A DNA stretch of 7,238 nucleotides from PVC group bacterium (GTDB lineage: Bacteria > Verrucomicrobiota > Kiritimatiellia > SS1-B-03-39 > PXDE01): the NCBI GenBank assembly GCA_003566475.1, contig PXDE01000387.1:1-7238 (forward strand). Direction: 5' to 3'. Positions 1-5,292 of the stretch are shown here, one piece after another. The translations under genes and the position numbers were made by a program. The notes beneath the pieces are model-generated. The model worked only from the letters and a program-made list of their open reading frames with translations. It was not told the origin of the DNA and made no database searches. Position 1 is the first letter of the stretch. Every line of letters starts with the position of its first letter.

Positions 1-730
1 CCCCGTCGGGTCGGGGCCGCCGTCGGAACCCGGCCCGGGCCCATAGCCGCCACACCATGGTCACCCCCTCCCGAAGGATGGCTCCGCTCATCTTCGACTG
101 ACCGGACCGGCGTTCTTCAAACACGATGGGGATCTCCCGGATGCGGAGTCCTAGGTACCAGAGTCGGTGGGTCACCTCAATCTGGAAGGCGTACCCGTTC
201 GAGGCGATGCCATCGAAATCCAGGGCCTCGAGGGCCCGGCGGCGGAAGCACTTGAATCCCCCGGTGGGATCGGTGAAGGGCATGCCGGTGACCACGCGCA
301 CATACCGGGCCGCCCCCAGGCTGAGCATGAGCCGGCCTAGGGGCCAGTTGAGCACCCGGATGCCCCCCAGGTACCGCGAGCCCAGCACCAGATCGGCCTC
401 CTCGGCGGCGGCCAGGAACTCCGGCAGGGCGGCCGGCGGGGGGGAGAAGTCGGCATCCATCTCGAACACATATTCGTAGGACCGCTCCAGCGCCCACCGG
501 AACCCGTCGAGATAGGCGGTGCCCAGACCCTGCTTGCCCTCGCGATGGAGCACATGGATCCGGGGCTCCCCCGCGGCCATGGCATCCAGCACCTCCCCCG
601 TCCCGTCCGGAGAGGCGTCGTCCACGAAGAGCATCTCGGCCCGGGGCTCTGCGGCCAGAACGGCCCGGGCCAGCCCCTCCACGTTCGCCCGCTCCTCATA
701 GGTGGGGACCACTACCAGCGTGTCGCGCAT
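1..730 (-). CDS. Polyprenol-phosphate mannosyltransferase (DPM1-like GT2), 3' end off the window
   Basis: Family 2 glycosyltransferase of the dolichol/polyprenol-phosphate mannose synthase type. It is expected to move mannose from GDP-mannose to a lipid phosphate on the cytoplasmic face of the membrane, making a donor for glycan or glycoprotein assembly. 243 residues are visible with no stop before the edge. Seen: an N-terminal Rossmann-like start with VVVPTYEE (residues 6-13), VDDASPDGT (36-44), the metal/nucleotide-binding DAD motif in MDADFSPPP (91-99), LGSRYLGG (116-123), DPTGGFKCF (154-162) and GYAFQIE (179-185). The end of the visible part, IPIVFEERRSGQSKMS (200-215), is typical of the family. 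ATG at 730 is chosen because a -10 box lies 6 nt upstream and the family block begins at once; there is no Shine-Dalgarno site. It is divergent from def. Whether it carries C-terminal membrane segments cannot be seen. Other prenyl-phosphate hexosyltransferases of this subfamily are the main alternative. Confidence 0.9.
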   Translation of the reverse strand, partial: MRDTLVVVPTYEERANVEGLARAVLAAEPRAEMLFVDDASPDGTGEVLDAMAAGEPRIHVLHREGKQGLGTAYLDGFRWALERSYEYVFEMDADFSPPPAALPEFLAAAEEADLVLGSRYLGGIRVLNWPLGRLMLSLGAARYVRVVTGMPFTDPTGGFKCFRRRALEALDFDGIASNGYAFQIEVTHRLWYLGLRIREIPIVFEERRSGQSKMSGAILREGVTMVWRLWARAGFRRRPRPDG

Positions 731-736
731 GGGCAG

Positions 737-765
737 ACCCTACCGGGCCGGCCCGCCTCCGGCAA
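737..765 (-). promoter_or_regulatory. Promoter of the mannosyltransferase gene (leaderless type)
   Basis: Reading the minus strand, TTGCCG (765-760), a 17-bp spacer and TAGGGT (742-737) are followed by only 6 nt (736-731) before the ATG at 730. The mRNA would therefore start at or very near the start codon. The spacer holds the perfect 12-bp palindrome CGGGCCGGCCCG (744-755). Inferred from pattern only. Confidence 0.55.
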
Positions 766-785
766 CGCCGGAACCTCGCCCGGGC

Positions 786-815
786 TTGCCCGGGCGGCGG
801 GGCTGCGGATAGGCT
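786..815 (+). promoter_or_regulatory. Promoter of def (leaderless type)
   Basis: TTGCCC (786-791), an 18-bp spacer and TAGGCT (810-815) sit 6 nt before the ATG at 822. No ribosome site is present. The -35 box lies within GCCCGGGC-TT-GCCCGGGC (778-795), two copies of an 8-bp palindrome, which could be an operator or just GC-rich chance. It is back to back with the mannosyltransferase promoter. Confidence 0.6.
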
Positions 816-821
816 GCGGCC

Positions 822-1370
822 ATGAGATTGCCTGTCCGCATCTACGGCGACCCCGTCCTCCGCGAACTGCGGAAGGAGGTCGACGAATTCGGCCCCGACC
901 TCCGGCAGTTCGTGGCCGACCTCCTCGAGACCATGCGCGAGGAGCGGGGCGTCGGCCTAGCCGCCCAGCAGGTGGGCCGGACCGACGCGGTCTGCGTCGT
1001 CGACATCGGGGAGGAGGATGCGGATGACGAATCCGGACCGGGCGCCGGGGCCGCGGACATGCCGCTGGTGCTGGTCAACCCCCGCCTCTCCGAGCCCAGC
1101 CGCGAAACCGACTCCATGGAGGAGGGATGCCTGAGCTTTCCCGATCTGCGCGGCCAGATCCCCCGGGCCCGCGAGATCGACGTGTCCTACCAGGACATCG
1201 ACGGCACCCCCCACCAGTTCCGGGCCCGGGGTTTTCTGGCCCGGGTCATCCAGCACGAGGTGGACCATCTCGACGGCGTGCTCTTCATCGACCGCATGTC
1301 CCCGGCCAAGCGCTTCGCTATCAAGAGCAAACTCCGCAGGCTCAAGCTCCGCGCCGCCTCGCCCGAATAG
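822..1370 (+). CDS. def: Peptide deformylase
   Basis: Metal-dependent hydrolase that removes the formyl group from the N-terminal methionine of new proteins at the ribosome exit. The protein has 182 residues, close to the usual 160-190. All three family motifs are present: GVGLAAQQ (43-50, the GxGxAAxQ motif), EGCLSFP (101-107, with metal ligand C103) and QHEVDHL (144-150, with ligands H145 and H149 and catalytic E146). An acidic and Gly/Ala-rich stretch at about 62-79 lengthens the loop between motifs 1 and 2 compared with the short E. coli enzyme. The start is ATG 822, supported by LPVRIYGDPVLR directly after it and by the -10 box 6 nt upstream. The usual partner fmt is not adjacent: the gene stands alone, and its TAG stop (1368-1370) touches a REP-like element. 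The identification is secure. Confidence 0.97.
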   Translation: MRLPVRIYGDPVLRELRKEVDEFGPDLRQFVADLLETMREERGVGLAAQQVGRTDAVCVVDIGEEDADDESGPGAGAADMPLVLVNPRLSEPSRETDSMEEGCLSFPDLRGQIPRAREIDVSYQDIDGTPHQFRARGFLARVIQHEVDHLDGVLFIDRMSPAKRFAIKSKLRRLKLRAASPE

Positions 1371-1480
1371 GGGTCAGACCTTAATTCATGACATCGGCGC
1401 CTTTTTTGGCGCAAAAGGTCTTGAATGCTCGACTTGTGTCGGCGGGTTCGCCGCCTACGCAAGAATAAAGGTCTGACCCC
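1370..1480. repeat. REP/MITE-like inverted-repeat element
   Basis: An approximately 111-bp AT-richer insert between the convergent genes def and parA. Its 20-bp ends (1370-1389 and 1461-1480) are inverted repeats matching at 18 of 20 positions, both starting GGGGTCAGACCTT from the outside. Inside are two smaller hairpins: GCGCC-TTTTTT-GGCGC (1397-1412) and GGCGG-GTTCG-CCGCC (1441-1455). A further AAGGTCT copy lies at 1415-1421. No coding capacity is seen. Its first base is the last base of the def stop codon. The GGGGTCAG end is shared with the palindrome at 4423-4480. I infer a non-autonomous, REP-like family, perhaps moved by a Y1/RAYT transposase elsewhere in the genome. It may also end transcription from both flanking genes. 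Confidence 0.75.
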
Positions 1481-1491
1481 TCCCCCTGGCC

Positions 1492-2412
1492 TCAGCGCGG
1501 GACGCCGATGGGGGCGATGATGGGGCCGGTGTCGCTGGTGTCGGCGTCGCCCACGGCCTGAGTCTCTTCGAGGGCGTCGGTTTCTTCCGCCTCGGTCTCG
1601 GGCTGGGCGGGCCGCTGACGGTTCAGGAACTCCTCGGCAAGCTGCACGTAGGCCAGGGCCCCCGTGCAACGGTTGTCGTAGGTCACGGCGGGGATTCCGA
1701 ACCCCGGCGCCTCGGTCAGCCGAATGCTTCGGGGGATCAGGGTCTCGAAGACCAGGTCGCCGAAGTGCTTCTTGACCTCGTCCACCACCTGCCGGGCCAG
1801 CCGGGTCCGGCTGTCGTACATGGTCATCACGATGCCCTCGATGCGCAGCCGGGGGTTGGTGCCGTTGCGCCGGATCCGCTCCACGAGCTGGACGATCATG
1901 CTCAGGCCCTCCAGGGCGTAGTATTCGCACTGGATGGGGATGAGCAGGGTGTCGGCGGCGGCCAGGGCGTTCATGACCAGAATGCCCAGCGACGGCGGGC
2001 AGTCGAGCAGGATGATGTCGAACTCGCCGGAGGCGACGACGGGGGCCAGGATGCGGGTCAGCCGCTCCAGATAGCGGTCGGAGCGCGCGATCTCGACCTC
2101 CACGCCGGCTAGGTTGGGTTCGGCGGGAATCAGGGAAAGGCCCTGGATGCCGGTGTCCAGGATCGAGGCGTCGAGCCGGCGCTGGCCGAGGAGGGCGTAG
2201 TAGGCGCTCCGGCCCTCCTCCTTGTCCAGGCCCAGCCCGCTGGTCGCGTTGCCCTGGGGGTCGAGGTCCACCAGCAGCACCTGCTGGCCCTGATCGGCCA
2301 GGCAGGTGGCCAGATTGATGGCGGTGGTGGTCTTGCCCACCCCGCCCTTCTGATTGGCCACCGCCACCACCCGGGTGGCGGAAACCTCTTCGCTGGCCGA
2401 CGGTCGCGTCAT
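1492..2412 (-). CDS. parA: ParA/Soj-type chromosome partitioning ATPase
   Basis: Deviant Walker ATPase of the Soj/ParA family, which binds DNA non-specifically when ATP-bound and works with ParB to separate newly copied origins. The protein has 306 residues. Seen: the deviant Walker A motif KGGVGKTT (22-29) with signature lysine K22 and K27, VDLDPQGN (48-55), Walker B DIILLDCPPSLG (132-143), and QCEYYALEGL (161-170). The core ends near residue 267 and is followed by an acidic tail rich in Glu, Asp, Thr and Ala (about 268-296), longer than in compact Soj proteins. ATG 2412 is preferred over the open frame reaching 2592, because a -10 box lies 7 nt upstream and the family block starts at residue 14. 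No parB follows: downstream are a repeat and the opposite-facing def. Plasmid-type ParA or MinD is less likely from the motifs. Divergent from the haemoglobin gene. Confidence 0.92.
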   Translation of the reverse strand: MTRPSASEEVSATRVVAVANQKGGVGKTTTAINLATCLADQGQQVLLVDLDPQGNATSGLGLDKEEGRSAYYALLGQRRLDASILDTGIQGLSLIPAEPNLAGVEVEIARSDRYLERLTRILAPVVASGEFDIILLDCPPSLGILVMNALAAADTLLIPIQCEYYALEGLSMIVQLVERIRRNGTNPRLRIEGIVMTMYDSRTRLARQVVDEVKKHFGDLVFETLIPRSIRLTEAPGFGIPAVTYDNRCTGALAYVQLAEEFLNRQRPAQPETEAEETDALEETQAVGDADTSDTGPIIAPIGVPR

Positions 2413-2419
2413 GTCCGCC

Positions 2420-2449
2420 ACCTTACCCCGAATTCGGCCGGTGCGGAAA
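2420..2449 (-). promoter_or_regulatory. Promoter of parA (leaderless type)
   Basis: On the minus strand, TTTCCG (2449-2444), an 18-bp spacer and TAAGGT (2425-2420) end 7 nt before ATG 2412. There is no ribosome site. The perfect palindrome CCGAATTCGG (2428-2437) lies between the two boxes, where a bound repressor would block RNA polymerase. The -35 box is the weakest of the four similar promoters. Confidence 0.5.
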
Positions 2450-2475
2450 CGATAATCTGGACGGAAGCGCGGGTC

Positions 2476-2505
2476 TTGCCCCGTCGGCGCGGCCCGGGCC
2501 ATAGT
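2476..2505 (+). promoter_or_regulatory. Promoter of the truncated haemoglobin gene (leaderless type)
   Basis: TTGCCC (2476-2481), an 18-bp spacer and CATAGT (2500-2505) end 7 nt before ATG 2513. The -10 differs from TANNNT at its first base but keeps the key A2 and T6. The palindrome GGCCCGGGCC (2491-2500) touches the -10. This spacing decides the start at 2513 rather than the in-frame GTG at 2504, which would overlap the -10. Confidence 0.5.
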
Positions 2506-2512
2506 GGTCCGC

Positions 2513-2962
2513 ATGACCGATCCCGACATCCATGTGCCCCCGGAGGGCCCCCCTCGCGTGCCCATGCCCAGCCGCGAGATCCATGCCGCCATGGGCGAGG
2601 CGGCGGTGGTCCAGATGTGCCGCGACTTCTACGCCGAACTGGAGACGTCGCCCATCCGCCACCTGTTTGCGGAGGACATGGCGCGGGCGTCCGAGCACAT
2701 CGCCAGCTACCTGGTGGAGATCTTCGGCGGGCCGCCCCGGTTCTCCGCCCGCTTCGGACCGCCCATGATGCGGGCCCGCCACCTGCGCTTCGCCATCACC
2801 CCCGCCGACCGCGACGTCTGGCTGTCCTGTTTCCGCGCCGTGCTGGCCGACGCTCCGGCCCGCTATGGCTTTCCGGCCGAGCACCTGCCCGGGTTCCTGG
2901 CCTGGCTGGAGGGCCTCTCGGCGTGGATGGTCAACCGGCCTCCGCCCGGCCGCGCGGGCTAG
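2513..2962 (+). CDS. Group II truncated haemoglobin
   Basis: Small haem protein of the 2/2 globin fold, cytoplasmic, expected to bind O2 and possibly detoxify NO or peroxide. It has 149 residues, slightly longer than the usual 120-135 because of a Pro-rich N-terminal extension (about 1-20). Seen: FY at 39-40 (positions B9-B10, Tyr B10 being the distal ligand), FGGPPRFSARFG (71-82), the proximal haem ligand H90 in RARHLRF (87-93), and W103 at the place of the Trp G8 that marks the group II family. The Gly-Gly-Pro-Pro and Arg-x-Arg-His blocks are typical. The start is ATG 2513, supported by the -10 box 7 nt upstream. It is divergent from parA with 100 bp between the starts, and convergent with the lipoprotein gene, overlapping it by 4 bp. 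No partner gene suggests a specific substrate. Confidence 0.88.
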   Translation: MTDPDIHVPPEGPPRVPMPSREIHAAMGEAAVVQMCRDFYAELETSPIRHLFAEDMARASEHIASYLVEIFGGPPRFSARFGPPMMRARHLRFAITPADRDVWLSCFRAVLADAPARYGFPAEHLPGFLAWLEGLSAWMVNRPPPGRAG

Positions 2963-3327
2963 CGGGCGAAGAAGATTCGGACCACAAGCCAGGGAAGATC
3001 GGGATCGACGTCCACGATGGCCACCGTGTTGCGGTCGGCCAGAATGTCCACGTCCAGCCGGGCGTTCCGGCCCGTCCTCCGTTCCTCGAGCACCAGCCGG
3101 TACAGGCCGGGGTCGAGGTCGTACGAGGTGATCCGGCTTCGCCGGGCGTCCGGATCCTGACGCACGCTGTCGATGTAGACCCGCAGGTGGTTCGGCGCCC
3201 CGTTGTCGACCAGAAGGGCGCCCTGGCCCGGCGGCGGGGTGTGGCGCTCGAACCGGCGGTCATCATGGCAGCCGCTCGAAACCAGAAGGGCCACGCAGGC
3301 CAGGCCTAGCCAAGCTCCCTTGCTCAT
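2959..3327 (-). CDS. Small predicted lipoprotein, beta-rich, function unknown
   Basis: I do not recognise a named family. The 122-residue product starts with a lipoprotein-like signal: MSKG, then a hydrophobic segment (about 5-17), then SSGC with the candidate lipidated cysteine C20. The lipobox is imperfect, because -3 is Ser rather than Leu/Val. The mature part looks beta-rich, with GALLVDNG (36-43), HLRVYIDS (47-54), LDPGLYRLVLEE (71-82), ARLDVDIL (89-96) and TVAIVDVD (101-108). This resembles PEGA-like or similar small beta-sandwich domains, an impression only. ATG 3327 is chosen over ATG 3345 because GGAGAGGA lies 7 nt upstream and the charged MGEDES lead would spoil the signal peptide. 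It would sit in a membrane facing the periplasm or outside. Its stop lies in the CTAG that also holds the haemoglobin stop. It is divergent from galT. Confidence 0.75.
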   Translation of the reverse strand: MSKGAWLGLACVALLVSSGCHDDRRFERHTPPPGQGALLVDNGAPNHLRVYIDSVRQDPDARRSRITSYDLDPGLYRLVLEERRTGRNARLDVDILADRNTVAIVDVDPDLPWLVVRIFFAR

Positions 3328-3395
3328 GCTTTCATCCTCTCCCATATGGACTGGCCACTCAACTCTTCGACGCCGCGACGTCGGCCGCATTCGAT

Positions 3396-4424
3396 ATGAC
3401 CTGGGAACAGCGCTGGCATCCCCTTCGCGAGGAGTGGGTGGTGGTGGCCGCCCACCGCCAGTCCCGGCCCTGGACGGCGGCCGAGGTCGCTCCGCCGCCC
3501 CCGCCGCCGCCGGCCTATGTCCCTTCCTGCCACCTCTGTCCGGGCAACCTCCGGATCTCGGGCCGGCGCAATCCCGACTACGCCGGCGTGCATGTGTTCG
3601 ACAACGACCATCCCTGCGTGGGCCCCGAGGCCCCCGACGGTCTGCCTCCGCCCCCTCGGCCCTACCGCCGGTCTCCCGCCCGAGGCGTGGCGCGGGTGAT
3701 CTGCTACAGCCCGCGGCATGACCTGGCGCTGGCCCAGCTTCCGCCCGCCTCGGCCGTCGCGCTGGTGGAGGCCTGGCAGGCCCAGATGCGCGAATTCGCC
3801 GCCCGTCCGGACATCCGCCACGTGCTCATCTTCGAGAACAAGGGGGAGGTAGTGGGGGTCTCGAACCCGCATCCCCATGGCCAGCTCTACGCCACCACCT
3901 TCGTGTTCAAGACCATCGAGACCGAGGCCCGGGTCTGCCAGGAGCACTTGCGGGCGGCCGGGCGGCCTCTGTTCCAGGAGATTCTGGCCGCCGAACTCGA
4001 CCACGGCGGTCGGATGGTGGCCGAATCGGGCCACAGCGTGGCCTTCATCCCCTGGTTCGCCCGCTACGCCTACGAGGTCCACGTCGCGCCCCGGGCCACC
4101 CGGGCCACCGTCGCCGACCTGTCTCCGGCCGAGGCCGAGGACTTCGCGGTCCTGCTCCAGAACGTCTGCCTCCGTCTCGACAACCTGTGGCGGCGGCCCT
4201 TTCCCTACGTCATGGTGCTGCACCAGGCCCCGCTGGACGGCGCCGACCACACGGGCTTCCACGTCCACATCGAGTTCCACCCTCCGCTCCGCACCCCGAA
4301 TCTGCTCAAGTATCTGGCCGGCCCGGAGATCGGAGGCGGCAACTTCCTCAGCGACACCGATCCCGACGAGAAGGCGGCCGAACTCCGGGCCTGTCCCTCC
4401 GTCCACTATCTGGCCGAACCATGA
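3396..4424 (+). CDS. galT: Galactose-1-phosphate uridylyltransferase
   Basis: Leloir-pathway enzyme that swaps UMP between UDP-glucose and galactose-1-phosphate through a histidine-UMP intermediate, in the cytoplasm. At 342 residues it is close to E. coli GalT (348). Seen: RWHPLREEWVVVAAHR (6-21), zinc ligands C45 and C48 (CHLC), H108, and the active-site HPHGQ (159-163) with zinc ligand H159 and nucleophile H161. The C-terminal half shows FIPWFARYAYEVHVAPR (217-233), H276 in VLHQAP, and FHVHIEFHPPLRTPNLLKYL (288-307) with H289 and H291 at the second metal site. These line up with the E. coli residues at constant offsets. A run of seven prolines (33-39) precedes the zinc site. ATG 3396 fits the family start, but I see neither a ribosome site nor a clear -10 box. 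No galK, galE or galM is nearby. The stop overlaps a long palindrome. Confidence 0.96.
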   Translation: MTWEQRWHPLREEWVVVAAHRQSRPWTAAEVAPPPPPPPAYVPSCHLCPGNLRISGRRNPDYAGVHVFDNDHPCVGPEAPDGLPPPPRPYRRSPARGVARVICYSPRHDLALAQLPPASAVALVEAWQAQMREFAARPDIRHVLIFENKGEVVGVSNPHPHGQLYATTFVFKTIETEARVCQEHLRAAGRPLFQEILAAELDHGGRMVAESGHSVAFIPWFARYAYEVHVAPRATRATVADLSPAEAEDFAVLLQNVCLRLDNLWRRPFPYVMVLHQAPLDGADHTGFHVHIEFHPPLRTPNLLKYLAGPEIGGGNFLSDTDPDEKAAELRACPSVHYLAEP

Positions 4425-4480
4425 AGGGGTCAGGCTGTGATGTTTGCAGAACTCTGCAAACATCACAGCCTGACCCCTTC
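4423..4480. repeat. Perfect 28-bp-arm palindrome (REP-like), overlapping the galT stop
   Basis: Arms 4423-4450 and 4453-4480 are exact reverse complements, 28 of 28, separated by only AC (4451-4452). The outer sequence is GAAGGGGTCAGGCTGTG and the inner part is ATGTTTGCAGA. It shares the GGGGTCAG end with the element at 1370-1480 but has a different interior, so the two look like subtypes of one family. It starts in the second base of the galT TGA (4422-4424). As RNA it would fold into a very stable hairpin and probably protects or ends the galT message, though no T-run follows. Confidence 0.85.
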
Positions 4481-4510
4481 GCCTGCTCTGCGGGCCCGTG
4501 CTTCGGGGAC

Positions 4511-4539
4511 TGGCAACCGGCGGATCCCTCTGGTAGGGT
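4511..4539 (+). promoter_or_regulatory. Promoter of the repeat-protein/kinase operon
   Basis: TAGGGT (4534-4539) is the same -10 hexamer as at the mannosyltransferase gene. A weak -35 candidate, TGGCAA (4511-4516), lies 17 bp upstream. Unlike the leaderless promoters, it would leave a 5' leader of roughly 35 nt before ATG 4582. Confidence 0.45.
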
Positions 4540-4569
4540 GTATCCGAATCGCAGCCCAACCCAGACCGA

Positions 4570-4575
4570 GGAGGG
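4570..4575 (+). promoter_or_regulatory. Strong ribosome binding site
   Basis: GGAGGG, within GAGGAGGGAG, lies 6 nt before ATG 4582. It is the clearest Shine-Dalgarno site in the window and fixes the start of the repeat-protein gene over the in-frame ATG four codons later. Confidence 0.8.
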
Positions 4576-4581
4576 AGTTCC

Positions 4582-5292
4582 ATGTTTGATGGTATGACGG
4601 ACGCATGGGCCGCATTCCGCGACTGGGTCGCCGAGACCCACCCCGAGGTCACGATTCCTCTGGAAACCCCGTCCCCCGAAGAAGTCACCCAGATGCTCCG
4701 CGAGCACCCCGAGCTGCGGCGCGACATGGCCAAGGCCCGGCCCGAGTTCGAGGACGACCCCGAGGTCTTTCCGGGATTCATCGAAATGGGCGTCTGGGAA
4801 GGCTGGATGGACGCGGAGGAGGCGTTCCGGATCATCCTCCAGGACGCCGAGGATCCCGCCAACGCCATCGTGGATCTGGGCTGGGTGGACCTGGCCCGGA
4901 TCGAGACCATGGAGCACATCCTGAGCAGCCCCGGCGACCGGGCCTGGGCCATCTACCGGATGGCCAGCCAGAGCCGCTGGCATTTCGGATCCGCCCGGAC
5001 CCACATCCGCACCGCTCCCGGCAACCGGGCCAAGGCCGCCGCCTTCGCCATGCTCGACGGCTGGTGGGACCGCGACGACGCCCTCGCCGTGATGAAGGCC
5101 GACCCCACCAACCTCCCCGATGTCGTCTTCGACCTCGCCCTGGACGGACGCTGGAATCTGGCCGAGGCCCTGGCCCTGCTCGCTGAGGCCGGCCGGCCCG
5201 ACCTCATGCACAAGCTCACCGAGTACGAGCCCTTCCCCGCCGTGTCGCCCCCGGTGCGCTGGAAGCCGGGCGAGCTGTTCTACCGCGAGTGA
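4582..5292 (+). CDS. Unrecognised soluble protein with five ~29-residue helical repeats
   Basis: I do not recognise this family. It has 236 residues, is acidic and Trp-rich, and shows no signal peptide or membrane segment. An N-terminal part (1-67) contains PSPEEVTQMLREHPELRRD (30-48), a likely helix. Then come five tandem degenerate repeats: 68-96, 97-124 (28 residues), 125-153, 154-182 and 183-211. Shared positions are Trp at W75, W101, W133, W161/W162 and W191; Ala at A81, A138, A167 and A196; a hydrophobic or His-Ile pair at 84-85, 112-113, 141-142, 170-171 and 199-200; and Pro at P117, P146 and P175, exactly 29 apart. The pattern suggests paired helices stacked as an alpha-solenoid, a fold used for protein binding. 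The C-terminus (212-236) is Pro-rich. The start is set by GGAGGG 6 nt upstream. The stop overlaps the kinase start, so the two are probably made together; a partner, regulator or substrate role for the kinase is inference. Confidence 0.85.
   Translation: MFDGMTDAWAAFRDWVAETHPEVTIPLETPSPEEVTQMLREHPELRRDMAKARPEFEDDPEVFPGFIEMGVWEGWMDAEEAFRIILQDAEDPANAIVDLGWVDLARIETMEHILSSPGDRAWAIYRMASQSRWHFGSARTHIRTAPGNRAKAAAFAMLDGWWDRDDALAVMKADPTNLPDVVFDLALDGRWNLAEALALLAEAGRPDLMHKLTEYEPFPAVSPPVRWKPGELFYRE

Noticed and set aside
1370..1480. A CRISPR fragment or a standard intrinsic terminator.
   Set aside because: There is no repeat-spacer pattern, and the T-run lies in a hairpin loop instead of after a stem. 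The inverted ends fit a REP/MITE-like element better.
2504..2512. GTG start for the haemoglobin at 2504.
   Set aside because: The GTG overlaps the predicted -10 box, and the ATG at 2513 has the spacing seen at the other leaderless genes.
2413..2592. Extended parA start reaching 2592.
   Set aside because: The extension reads through the promoter and into the divergent haemoglobin gene, and the ParA family block starts shortly after ATG 2412.
3376..3383. CGACGTCG palindrome in the galT-lipoprotein gap as an operator.
   Set aside because: It is a single 8-bp palindrome in GC-rich DNA with no clear promoter around it, too weak to annotate.
3324..4952. A 542-codon open frame on the minus strand opposite galT.
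   Set aside because: It covers galT with its full set of catalytic motifs, crosses a palindrome, and translates to low-complexity Gly/Arg/Val-rich sequence. It is a shadow of high-GC coding DNA.
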